Shown one piece after another: positions 27,207 to 34,928 of a stretch of DNA of 59,863 nt (position 1 is its first letter; each line of letters starts with the position of its first letter). The notes under the pieces were generated by a model. The model did no database searches, had not been told where the DNA came from, and saw only the letters and a list, made by a program, of their open reading frames with translations. The stretch is taken from positions 1 through 59,863 of the forward strand of contig JAISKB010000002.1 of assembly GCA_031261085.1 (NCBI GenBank), in the 5' to 3' direction. Made by a program: the position numbers and the translations under genes. This stretch comes from Christensenellaceae bacterium (lineage in GTDB: Bacteria; Bacillota; Clostridia; Christensenellales; CAG-138).

Positions 27207-29192
27207 ATGAAGCATAACAAACACATTCGACTGCTGGCGGTTTTGCTTGCGGCGCTTTGCGTTGCCTGTAGCGTGCCGTTTGCCGCGGCCGCCGATTGGG
27301 GAGAGCCCGCCGAAACGCCTGCCGCACCGCCTACACCTACGGCTACGCCTGCCCCAACCCCATCGCCCAGCGAAACGCCGGGCGGGGGGGAGAGCACGCC
27401 CAGCCCCACGCCGAGCGCAACGCCCACGCCGGGCGAAACGCCGGGCACGAGCGCAACGCCCACGCCGGGCGCAAGCGAAACGCCCGCGGCCAGCGCAACG
27501 CCAACCGCGAGCCCCACGCCCACGCCGGCGGCACATACCGTGCACCTAACGGCGGAGGCCGCGCAGGTGCGGCTGGGCGATGATTACAACCTGCTCAATG
27601 GCGTGCACGCGGTAGATGAAACCGGCGCGGGCGTAAGCGTGCAGATTGTGGATGACGGCGGGTTCGATCAATATACCCTCGGCGCGTATACCGTGCGCTA
27701 TGCGGCCACGCACCCGGTAACGGGGCAGCGCTATACCCTCACGCGCACCGTTACGGTGTATAAAGCCGCCGATCAGCTAAGATATACCATTACCATCATC
27801 GCGCCCGAGCTGGTGTTACAGGCGGGCAGCAGCGGTTATAATTTACTAAAAGACGCCTATGCGCTGATTGAAACCGGCGAAAAGGGCGAGGTCGGCCTGT
27901 GGAGCAGCAACGGGTTTTCCACCCACACCCCGGGCAGCTACACGGTGACGCTGGCCGCGCGGCATCCGGTCACCAGGGAGCTCACCAAGGCGCAGCGCGC
28001 GGTGCGCGTGCTCAGCGAAAAGGATTTTGCCGCCTATCAAAAAACGCAGCGGCGCTTGAACGGCGACAGCAACGAGCGCTACGCCAAATACCTGCAATAT
28101 CGCAACGAAATACACCAGCAGCTGCAGGTGCGCATGGAAGCGCTCACGGCCGATATGCAGGCGCATATCGACAGGCTTTCCACGGTGTTCCCGGGTAAAA
28201 AGCTGCGGCTGGTGCGCTATGAGCCCGCGTTTGTGGATAGCGATAACCTGGAAGCCGAGCAGGCTTTGCAGCTGAGCTACCCCGAGCTGAGCACCGGCTA
28301 CACGCCCATGGATGTGCTCGACATATCCAATTGGTCGGATATACTTGCGGTGTTCGTGGCCAACGGCGTGCTCAATGTAGATAAACCGCTGGATCTCATG
28401 AACCTGCGCACCGTCAAGTTCGATACCTTGGGCGATGTGTTTTGGGATATGAACAAGCTGACCTACCATGTGGACGGTGAGGAGCTGCGCGTGATGGTCA
28501 CCCCGCTTACCGCTTACGAAGCGGCGGCGATATTTGGCTGGGATGAAGACCGTATGGCCTCGCTCGATGAACTGATGCAGCCGGAATTCCTAAAGGTTTT
28601 TGCCTCGCTCACGGGGGATAAGAGCTTTGACGCCATGAGCCCGGAGGCGGAGCAGGCCATACGCGACACACTGCCCAAGGGGCTGGATGTGCAACGGGAG
28701 GGCGTCGTGCTTACGGCAAGCTCGTTGGTGGGCAAGCTGAGCTATTTTTGGGGCGGGAAGTATAACCAACTCGGCTGGAACCCGCTTTGGGGCGTACCCA
28801 AGCGCGTAACCAGCGAGGGCAGCAAAACCACCGACAAGGTGCGCAACTATGGGCTGGATTGCAGCGGCTTTGTGGCTTGGGCGTTCATCAACGCGGTGGA
28901 GGATCCTTCCATCATCAGCGCCATAGGCGAGGGTAGCGCCAACCAGTGGGCACATTCCAACCCTCTGGGCTGGGAAGAGGCGCAGCCGGGCGACCTGGCC
29001 TTTCGCGCCAAGCCCGGCAGTGTGGATATCAACCATGTGGGCATCGTGGCCTATAAAACCGACGATGGCGATTATATGATCGTACACTGCTCTTCCAAGC
29101 TGGGCGGCGTGGTGGTTACCGAGGCGTGGGCCAGCGGCTTCCGCTACCTGCGCAGGCCGGCGTTATACAGCGCCGACAAGGGAGGAAAATAA
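27207..29192 (+). CDS. Secreted NlpC/P60 peptidoglycan hydrolase with Ig-like domains
   Basis: This 661-residue exported protein probably cuts peptidoglycan stem peptides. After a signal peptide (1-30) come about 85 residues of Thr/Pro/Ser/Glu repeats (TPTPGETPGTSATPTPG), two DUF5011-type Ig-like domains (about 112-185 and 195-280; GDDYNLLNGVHAVDETG, GSYTVTLAARHPVTRELTK), a helical coiled-coil-like segment (285-345), a middle domain, and a C-terminal NlpC/P60 domain (about 540-650). Catalytic Cys is in YGLDCSGFVAWAF, His in VDINHVGIVAY, with a third polar residue in IVHCSSK. The ATG at 27207 follows GGAAGGTGG; upstream residues of the frame are not family-like. Its stop overlaps the next start by one base. 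Confidence 0.9.
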   Translation: MKHNKHIRLLAVLLAALCVACSVPFAAAADWGEPAETPAAPPTPTATPAPTPSPSETPGGGESTPSPTPSATPTPGETPGTSATPTPGASETPAASATPTASPTPTPAAHTVHLTAEAAQVRLGDDYNLLNGVHAVDETGAGVSVQIVDDGGFDQYTLGAYTVRYAATHPVTGQRYTLTRTVTVYKAADQLRYTITIIAPELVLQAGSSGYNLLKDAYALIETGEKGEVGLWSSNGFSTHTPGSYTVTLAARHPVTRELTKAQRAVRVLSEKDFAAYQKTQRRLNGDSNERYAKYLQYRNEIHQQLQVRMEALTADMQAHIDRLSTVFPGKKLRLVRYEPAFVDSDNLEAEQALQLSYPELSTGYTPMDVLDISNWSDILAVFVANGVLNVDKPLDLMNLRTVKFDTLGDVFWDMNKLTYHVDGEELRVMVTPLTAYEAAAIFGWDEDRMASLDELMQPEFLKVFASLTGDKSFDAMSPEAEQAIRDTLPKGLDVQREGVVLTASSLVGKLSYFWGGKYNQLGWNPLWGVPKRVTSEGSKTTDKVRNYGLDCSGFVAWAFINAVEDPSIISAIGEGSANQWAHSNPLGWEEAQPGDLAFRAKPGSVDINHVGIVAYKTDDGDYMIVHCSSKLGGVVVTEAWASGFRYLRRPALYSADKGGK

Positions 29193-29785
29193 TGCGCATC
29201 ACACAAAAGCTGCTGCCTGCCTTGCTCGCGATGGGCGTGCTGTGCATAAGCGCCGCCGCACTGGCGGGGGATATGCTGCAGGCTGACCCTGCGGCGGGCA
29301 CAACGGTGACGGTGGGCAAGAGCATAACCTATACCTACGCGATAGAAACCGCGCGCGAGGGCAGCTGTGTGGTGCGGTTTGCGCTATCACAAGGGCTGGC
29401 GGCGCGCGAGAGCAGCATAGAGGTGAACAGCGCCCATGCCACGGAGCTCGTGCTGGGGAGCGATGGCTTCACGCTGATGGCTGACGGGCTGGATGCTGGC
29501 GACCAAATCCGCTTCGTTGCGGATGTGCACGATGATGCCGCCGAAATAAGCATGAGCGTAACGAACGCGGGCGGCGGCGAGGATGGCTCCATCCACCATG
29601 TGTTGGCGCAGCCTGTACCAACGCCGGAGCCGACCGAGGCTCTGCCCGCGGCCTCGCAGCAGGAGCTGTTTGCCACAGGGCAGCGCAGGGTGACGGTACT
29701 GGTCGTGCTGGGGCTGCTGGTGGCGGCGGGCCTGCTGACCTACTTGGTGCACAAATTCTTTTGGCGCTGCTGGCCCAGGCTCTAA
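29192..29785 (+). CDS. Exported protein with C-terminal membrane anchor, unknown function
   Basis: This 197-residue protein has a signal peptide (MRITQKLLPALLAMGVLCIS, cleavage near ALA-GD at residue 25), a beta-rich extracellular domain of about 110 residues (TTVTVGKSITYTYAIETAREGSCVVRF) resembling a cohesin-like or Ig-like surface fold, a Pro/Thr/Glu linker, and a C-terminal membrane helix (VTVLVVLGLLVAAGLLTYLV) followed by a basic end. GGAGG precedes the ATG, which overlaps the NlpC/P60 stop codon by one base, so the two are co-translated. A role in holding or controlling the hydrolase at the membrane is inferred from this coupling; no family is recognised. Confidence 0.8.
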   Translation: MRITQKLLPALLAMGVLCISAAALAGDMLQADPAAGTTVTVGKSITYTYAIETAREGSCVVRFALSQGLAARESSIEVNSAHATELVLGSDGFTLMADGLDAGDQIRFVADVHDDAAEISMSVTNAGGGEDGSIHHVLAQPVPTPEPTEALPAASQQELFATGQRRVTVLVVLGLLVAAGLLTYLVHKFFWRCWPRL

Positions 29786-29870
29786 CGCGGCGCGAAATGG
29801 GCGGTTCCCACTTTTGTTTTGAACATCAAAGCTTTCCCGCTTTATTACATACCCCCATACGAAAGAGCGC

Positions 29871-29899
29871 TTGACGAAAAGGGGCTTGGCTGGTATGCT
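29871..29899 (+). promoter_or_regulatory. Sigma-A promoter of bioY-birA
   Basis: TTGACG (29871-29876) and TATGCT (29894-29899), spacer 17 bases. The next base pairs begin a BirA-type operator. Confidence 0.75.
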
Positions 29900-29900
29900 A

Positions 29901-29936
29901 GATTGGAAACTAAAATGTTAAAAGGAGTTTACAATC
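29901..29936. promoter_or_regulatory. BirA-type biotin operator overlapping bioY ribosome site
   Basis: GATTGGAAACT (29901-29911) and AGTTTACAATC (29926-29936) form an 11-base inverted repeat with one mismatch and a 14-base spacer. The arms and spacing fit the known BirA operator (TTGTAAACC...GGTTTACAA). The site begins right after the -10 box and covers the AAAGGAG ribosome site, so BirA bound to biotinyl-AMP should block transcription. Confidence 0.78.
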
Positions 29937-29937
29937 G

Positions 29938-30474
29938 ATGCAAACCAAACTGCGTCTCATAGTGTTGTGTGCGCTGTTCGCCGCACTTACGGCGGTATGC
30001 TCGCAAATCGCCATCCCTCTGCCCTTTGTGCCAATCAATTTGGCGCTGCTGGCCGTGCTTTTGTGCGGCGCTGTATTGGGGTGCAAGTGGGGAGCCGCCT
30101 CCATGCTGGTATATGTGCTGCTGGGCCTTTTGGGCGCGCCGGTGTTCGCGGGCTTTGGCGCGGGCGCGGGGGTACTGTTTGGCAAAACGGGCGGCTATAT
30201 CATGGGGTATATACTCGCGGCGGCGCTTGCCGGCCTGCTCGCTCCAAGCCCTGCGGGGTATTGGCGGCAATGCGCGGCGATGGCGGTTGCGGTAGTGGCC
30301 TGCTATGCGCTGGGTACGGCGTGGTTCCTATGGGTGACGCGCTTGCCGCTGGGGGTTAGCCTGACTTACTGCGTATGGCCGTTTTTACCGGGGGACGCGT
30401 TAAAAATTTTGCTGGCGGCTTACCTTTCGGGCAAGCTCCGCCCGCACATAAATAAGATGCTCGGGAGGAAATAA
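29938..30474 (+). CDS. bioY: Biotin transporter substrate-binding membrane subunit BioY
   Basis: This 178-residue protein is the biotin-binding S component of an ECF-type transporter. About six membrane helices are visible, with the family segments LFAALTAVCSQIAIPLPFVPIN near the start, GCKWGAASMLVYVLLGLLGAPVFAGFGAG, FGKTGGYIMGYILAAAL and WPFLPGDALKILLAAYL. The length is standard. No ECF A or T subunit genes are nearby, so it must share an energy module encoded elsewhere or act alone. It is followed by birA after 7 bases, and the BirA-type operator in front gives a feedback loop on biotin uptake. Confidence 0.95.
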   Translation: MQTKLRLIVLCALFAALTAVCSQIAIPLPFVPINLALLAVLLCGAVLGCKWGAASMLVYVLLGLLGAPVFAGFGAGAGVLFGKTGGYIMGYILAAALAGLLAPSPAGYWRQCAAMAVAVVACYALGTAWFLWVTRLPLGVSLTYCVWPFLPGDALKILLAAYLSGKLRPHINKMLGRK

Positions 30475-30481
30475 ATAAAGC

Positions 30482-31447
30482 ATGGCAATGCGGGATCGTG
30501 TGCTGCGCATACTCGAAGGACATCGCGGGGAAAGTGTTTCCGGCGAGGAGATTGCCAGCGTGCTGAAGATATCCCGCGCGGCGGTGTGGAAGGCCATCGA
30601 CCTGCTGCGCGCGGATGGGCACGATATTGCGGCCGCTACCAACCGCGGCTATATGCTTACGGAACAGAGCGATGTGCTGTGCCGCGAAAGCGTGCAGGCG
30701 CATTTGGCGCATGAGCTGCAGCTGGTGCTGCCCAAGCGGGTGGATTCCACCACCACCCTGCTGTGGAAGATGGCGCTGGAGAACGCCCCGCACGGCACCG
30801 TGGTGCTGGCCGATAAACAAGAAGCGGGTAAGGGCCGCTACGACAGGCGGTTTTTCAGCCCGGAGGGCGGGCTGTATTTGAGCATATTGCTGCGGCTCCC
30901 GGTGACGGCGGCGCAGAGCGCCAGCCTTACCATAGCCGCCTGCGTGGGCGTGTGCCGGGCGGTGGAGCGTATGTGCGGCGTGCGGTGTGAAATAAAATGG
31001 GTCAACGATGTTTTTTTAAACGACAAGAAGATATGCGGCATACTCACCAAAGCCGCCGTGGGGATGGAAACCGCCCTGCTCGAATGCGCGGTGGTGGGGG
31101 TGGGGCTTAATTTTATTGCGCCAAAAGGGGGGTATCCGCCGGAAATCAAGGATATTGCCGGCAGCTTATACCCATACGGCGGCGCGCCCATAACCCGCAG
31201 CCGCATGGCGGCGGCGCTGATAGATGAGCTGTGGGATGCGCTGCTGCATTTCGATGACCCTGCCATCATGCAAGAATATCAAAGCCGCAGCATGGTGCTG
31301 GGCAAAAGCATATTGGTGCTGCGCGGCGATACGCAGCGCAGGGCGACCGCGCTAAGCGTGCTGCCGGATGGCCGCCTGCGCGTGCGGTACGACGAGGGGG
31401 GCAGGGAGGACCTGTTTAGCGGGGAAGTGCGGATATTGCCGCAATAG
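30482..31447 (+). CDS. birA: Bifunctional biotin-protein ligase and bio repressor
   Basis: This 321-residue protein both attaches biotin to carboxyl carrier proteins and represses biotin genes. The N-terminal winged helix (about 1-60; VLRILEGHRGESVSGEEIASVLKISRAAVWK) is intact, so this is the regulatory class. The ligase domain follows with VDSTTTLLWKMA, the biotinyl-AMP loop KGRYDRRFFSPEGGLY, IKWVNDVFLNDKKICGIL and the SH3-like C-terminal domain (LVLRGDTQRRATAL). GGGAGG lies 12 bases before the ATG. It is in the same transcript as bioY behind the operator it should bind. Confidence 0.95.
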   Translation: MAMRDRVLRILEGHRGESVSGEEIASVLKISRAAVWKAIDLLRADGHDIAAATNRGYMLTEQSDVLCRESVQAHLAHELQLVLPKRVDSTTTLLWKMALENAPHGTVVLADKQEAGKGRYDRRFFSPEGGLYLSILLRLPVTAAQSASLTIAACVGVCRAVERMCGVRCEIKWVNDVFLNDKKICGILTKAAVGMETALLECAVVGVGLNFIAPKGGYPPEIKDIAGSLYPYGGAPITRSRMAAALIDELWDALLHFDDPAIMQEYQSRSMVLGKSILVLRGDTQRRATALSVLPDGRLRVRYDEGGREDLFSGEVRILPQ

Positions 31448-31547
31448 TATTGGGCGGGGTTTGCAGGATGTCTTCTGGGCATTCTGCTTTTATATTATAA
31501 GAGCAGAATGTTCTAAAAACAGGGCAGGGGAAAATATTCTTTTTGTG

Positions 31548-31644
31548 TGCCGTTGCATGTTGTGTGCCGCTGCATGTGAGGCCGAATGGGCTATCCATAC
31601 TGGCGGTGCCGTTGCAGTGAGGCCGAATGGATTATCCATACTGG
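31548..31644 (+). repeat. Tandem direct repeat, 2.3 units of about 38 bases
   Basis: Two copies of a unit starting TGCCG(C/T)TGCA and ending TATCCATACTGG lie at 31565-31603 and 31607-31644, preceded by a partial copy at 31548-31560. They differ at a few positions and one indel. The last copy supplies the -35 region of the symporter promoter. Confidence 0.9.
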
Positions 31645-31670
31645 ACGAATGAAGCCTGCGATAGTATAAT
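31642..31670 (+). promoter_or_regulatory. Promoter of the dicarboxylate/amino acid symporter
   Basis: TGGACG (31642-31647) and perfect TATAAT (31665-31670), spacer 17 bases; the -35 is inside the second repeat copy. Confidence 0.55.
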
Positions 31671-31728
31671 AACAAATACAGATTCGTTTCTTATTCTTAT
31701 ACTACTTATTTTAAAAAGGAGAATATGT

Positions 31729-32991
31729 ATGGAATCATCGAAAAAAGTTTCCTTCTGGAAAAGCTATCGGTTCCCCATCATCCTAATCGGCTCCATATTG
31801 ATCGGCTGCGTGCTGGGCCTGGTTTTGGGCGAAAAGGCATCCGTGCTGGCGCCGTTTGGCCAGGTGTTCATCAACCTGATGTTCACCATAGTGGTGCCGC
31901 TGGTGTTCACAAGCGTGGCCACCGCCGTAAGCTCCATGAGCAACCTGAAGCGCCTCGGCAAAATACTGGGCAACATGCTGCTGGTTTTTGTGGTGACGGG
32001 CGTTATCGCGGCAATCATCATCATAGTTGTGGTGAAGGTATGGCCGCCCGCGCAAAATGTTCAAATCGTCACCGAGGCCACCGATGAGATGGCGAACACC
32101 AGCCTGGCCGACTCCATAGTGAACGGCCTTACCGTGAATGATTTCCCCGATTTGTTCTCCCGCAGCCACATGCTGCCGCTCATCGTGTTCTCCATTTTGT
32201 TCGGCGTTGGCATTAGCCTGTCCGGCGGCGCCGAAAGCACGGTTGGCAAGCTCATATCCGGCTTAAACGATGTTATGATGAAGCTTGTATCGCTGGTTAT
32301 GTACTATGCGCCCATAGGCTTGGCCGCCTATTTTGCCAGCCTGATTGGCGAGTTTGGCCCGCAGCTGCTGGGCGATTATGCGCGGGCGATGGTGATTTAT
32401 TACCCGATGTGCGCGATTTATTTCGTAATCATGTTCAGCGTATACAGCTATTACGCGGGCGGCAAGCTCGGCTTCAAGCGTATGTGGCGCTTCATAGCGG
32501 CCCCGGCCATAACGGCCTTTGCCACGGGCAGCTCTGTGGCCACCATACCCGTGAACCTCGATGCATCGGAAAAAATCGGCGTATCCAAAGACGTGCGCGA
32601 AATCGTGGTGCCCATCGGCGCTACCATGCACATGGATGGCTCGGTGCTTTCGGCCATACTCAAGATATCCTTCCTGTTCGGCATATTCCAAATGCCGTTT
32701 TCGGGCATAGGCACCTATCTCACCGCCGTGTGCGTATCCGTGCTTAGCGGCGTGGCCATGAGCGGCATACCCGGCGGCGGATTGATTGGCGAGGCGCTTA
32801 TCGTGAGCATGTATGGCTTCCCGATGGAGGCTTTCCCGCTCATCGCCACCATAGGCTTTTTGGTAGACCCGCCCGCCACCCTGCTCAACTCCAGCGGCGA
32901 TACCGTTGCGAGCATGATGGTCAGCCGCCTGATCGATGGCAAGGATTGGCTGGTGAAACGCCTGGAGGAGCGTGGCGAAAAGCCGGAATAA
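31729..32991 (+). CDS. Dicarboxylate/amino acid:cation symporter (DAACS family)
   Basis: This 420-residue membrane carrier takes up glutamate, aspartate or C4-dicarboxylates with Na+ or H+. The family hallmarks are present: eight or so membrane helices, the FATGSSVATIPVN serine-rich hairpin (SSxAT-type), VPIGATMHMDGSV in helix 7, and FLVDPPATLLNSSGDTVASM in helix 8. The ATG at 31729 follows AAAAAGGAGAA; earlier residues of the open frame are not homologous. The exact substrate cannot be told from these motifs. It stands alone between its promoter and a strong terminator. Confidence 0.92.
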   Translation: MESSKKVSFWKSYRFPIILIGSILIGCVLGLVLGEKASVLAPFGQVFINLMFTIVVPLVFTSVATAVSSMSNLKRLGKILGNMLLVFVVTGVIAAIIIIVVVKVWPPAQNVQIVTEATDEMANTSLADSIVNGLTVNDFPDLFSRSHMLPLIVFSILFGVGISLSGGAESTVGKLISGLNDVMMKLVSLVMYYAPIGLAAYFASLIGEFGPQLLGDYARAMVIYYPMCAIYFVIMFSVYSYYAGGKLGFKRMWRFIAAPAITAFATGSSVATIPVNLDASEKIGVSKDVREIVVPIGATMHMDGSVLSAILKISFLFGIFQMPFSGIGTYLTAVCVSVLSGVAMSGIPGGGLIGEALIVSMYGFPMEAFPLIATIGFLVDPPATLLNSSGDTVASMMVSRLIDGKDWLVKRLEERGEKPE

Positions 32992-33009
32992 CAGAGCGAA
33001 TTGCGCAAG

Positions 33010-33042
33010 AGCCTCCTCCCGTTCATGGGCGGAGGCTTTTTT
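33010..33042 (+). terminator. Terminator of the symporter gene
   Basis: AGCCTCC (33010-33016) and GGAGGCT (33031-33037) with an inner CCC/GGG pair are followed by six T. Confidence 0.9.
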
Positions 33043-33140
33043 GTATTTAGGGGGGAGATGCGCCCGAAAAGGATTTTTAAGTCGCTTTGCCCCTCCTGCG
33101 GGGAGGAAAAAAAGCGGTGGCATAAAAAAAGAAATTTACC

Positions 33141-33169
33141 TTGCGGTGCGCCTGCGGAGAGGGTACAAT
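33141..33169 (+). promoter_or_regulatory. Promoter of mgtE with a long leader
   Basis: TTGCGG (33141-33146) and TACAAT (33164-33169), spacer 17 bases. Transcription from about 33176 leaves a leader of about 160 bases before mgtE. Confidence 0.68.
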
Positions 33170-33294
33170 AACTATGCAGCGCATATTTTGCGCAAAATCG
33201 CAAATCTTTAGAGAGGGGAACAACATGGACGCTGGGCCATCTGGCAGTAGATGTCAGGATAATTTTATACAGTGGGCGGCGCGCCATACGATGT

Positions 33295-33335
33295 AAAACG
33301 TCTGATTTCGCACCGCTCCATAAAGGAGACGTTTT
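33295..33335 (+). promoter_or_regulatory. RBS-sequestering inverted repeat before mgtE
   Basis: AAAACGTCT (33295-33303) and AGACGTTTT (33327-33335) are perfectly complementary. The right arm touches the start codon and part of the GGAG ribosome site, and an inner CTCC/GGAG pair could also mask it. It may be the expression platform of a leader RNA, but it does not match the M-box as I know it. Confidence 0.5.
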
Positions 33336-34673
33336 ATGATCGATCAGGTTCTTCAGCTTCTTCATGAGCGTAGGTTTGCCGAAATAAAAAAGGCCGCGCT
33401 CGATATGCATTATGCCGATATTGCCGAAGTATTCGAACAGTTGCAAGATGACCGCGAGTCCGCACTGCTCTTTTTTCGGTTGCTCCCCAAAGAGACGGCG
33501 GCGGAAACCTTCGCCTACATGGAGCCGGATGTGCAGGAATTTGTGATTGGGTTTATAACCGATCGCGAGCTGCGCTTTATTTTGGATGACATGTACCTGG
33601 ACGACTATGTGGACCTCATCGAAGAGATGCCGGCCAATGTCGTTAAGCGCGTGCTGCAAAACTCCAGCGGAGAAAACCGTCAGCTCATCAATCAATATCT
33701 GCAATACCCCGAGGATTCCGCCGGCAGCTTGATGACCAATGAATATATCTACCTAAAGCAAACGCTTACGGTGCAGCAGGCGCTGGATATGATTCGCAAA
33801 ATCGGCATCGATAAGGAAACCATCAACACCTGTTACCTGATCGACGCGCAGCATAGGCTCGACGGGGTGGTGGGCCTGCGCGATTTGATTTTGGCGCAGC
33901 CGGGCGCGCTGGTAGCCGACATCATGAACCCCAACGTGATCAGCGTGAACACGCATGAGGATCAGGAAGAAGTCGCGCAGATGTTCTCCAAATACGACAT
34001 GCTCGCCATGCCGGTGGTGGATAACGAAAACCGGCTGGTAGGCATCATCACGATAGACGATGTGATAGATGTGCTGCAGGGCGCGGCCACCGAGGATATG
34101 GAAAAGATGGCGGCCATAACGCCCAGCGATAAGCCTTACCTTAAAACCAGCGTGTGGGAGATGTGGAAGAGCCGCACGCCCTGGCTGCTGCTGCTCATGG
34201 TATCCGCCACGTTTACCGGCACCATCATCACGCATTTCGAAAGCGCGCTCACCCGCGCCGCGCTGGTGGCCTGTATACCCATGCTGATGGATACCGGCGG
34301 CAACGCGGGCAGCCAAAGCTCCGTTATGGTGATACGCGGGCTGTCGCTGGGGGATATCGAGTTCCGCGATATATTCCGCGTGTTGTGGAAGGAGATCCGC
34401 GTGGCGCTGATGTGCGGCGTGGCGCTGGCGGTGTGCAATGTTGCGAAGCTGGTGCTGTTTGACCGCTTCGACCTGCCTACCGCGCTGGTGGTGTGCACAA
34501 CGCTGATGTGCACCGTGTTTTTTGCCAAGGTAACGGGCGGCGCGCTGCCCATGCTGGCAAAGCGCCTGGGGTTTGACCCGGCGGTTATGGCCAGCCCCAT
34601 ACTTACCACCATTGTGGATGCGGCATCGCTGCTGATGTATTTTGAAATTGCGACATCGGTGTTAAAGCTGTAA
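33336..34673 (+). CDS. mgtE: Magnesium transporter MgtE
   Basis: This 445-residue protein is the MgtE magnesium channel. The N-terminal helical superhelix domain (about 1-120) is followed by two CBS domains (about 135-255, MTNEYIYLKQTLTVQQAL and MNPNVISVNTHEDQEEVAQMF), which sense Mg2+ inside the cell, a plug helix, and a five-helix pore domain (280-445). The pore segment MLMDTGGNAGSQSSVMVIRGL and the later FDPAVMASPILTTIVDA with the conserved Asp are typical. Length is normal. The gene is monocistronic between its own promoter and terminator, with a leader that may govern translation. Confidence 0.95.
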   Translation: MIDQVLQLLHERRFAEIKKAALDMHYADIAEVFEQLQDDRESALLFFRLLPKETAAETFAYMEPDVQEFVIGFITDRELRFILDDMYLDDYVDLIEEMPANVVKRVLQNSSGENRQLINQYLQYPEDSAGSLMTNEYIYLKQTLTVQQALDMIRKIGIDKETINTCYLIDAQHRLDGVVGLRDLILAQPGALVADIMNPNVISVNTHEDQEEVAQMFSKYDMLAMPVVDNENRLVGIITIDDVIDVLQGAATEDMEKMAAITPSDKPYLKTSVWEMWKSRTPWLLLLMVSATFTGTIITHFESALTRAALVACIPMLMDTGGNAGSQSSVMVIRGLSLGDIEFRDIFRVLWKEIRVALMCGVALAVCNVAKLVLFDRFDLPTALVVCTTLMCTVFFAKVTGGALPMLAKRLGFDPAVMASPILTTIVDAASLLMYFEIATSVLKL

Positions 34674-34703
34674 TTCTTTTGTATCATCGATATATACCCC
34701 AAG

Positions 34704-34731
34704 AATCTCCTCCTTGCAGAGGAGATTTTTA
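34704..34731 (+). terminator. Terminator of mgtE
   Basis: AATCTCCTC (34704-34712) and GAGGAGATT (34719-34727) form a 9-base stem around CTTGCA, followed by T residues. Confidence 0.9.
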
Positions 34732-34765
34732 TATAAAAATAATAATATCTTCCATAGGAAAATAA

Positions 34766-34888
34766 TTGACATATATGTCAAATAATGATATCGTTAATGA
34801 TGGTAATAAATAATAATAAATAACAACAAAAAGTAACGAATAACAAACGGTCAAAATTCTGCCGCGCAATCGAATACAATCTGCGCGG
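34766..34888 (+). promoter_or_regulatory. AT-rich control region of vWA surface protein gene with two palindromes
   Basis: TTGACATATATGTCAA (34766-34781) is a perfect palindrome that contains a perfect -35 (TTGACA); a weak -10 TATCGT lies 17 bases on. A second inverted repeat, CCGCGCA (34862-34868) and TGCGCGG (34882-34888), encloses a TACAAT. The block between is rich in TAA and AAC triplets. Confidence 0.45.
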
Positions 34889-34928
34889 TGGCACATAGGA
34901 ATATGAGCAATGGAGGATGGTATAGAAG

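Noticed and set aside
33176..33335. M-box riboswitch before mgtE
   Set aside because: The conserved M-box opening and core segments are not found; a GGCAGTAG near 33244 is only the reverse complement of part of it, on the wrong strand.
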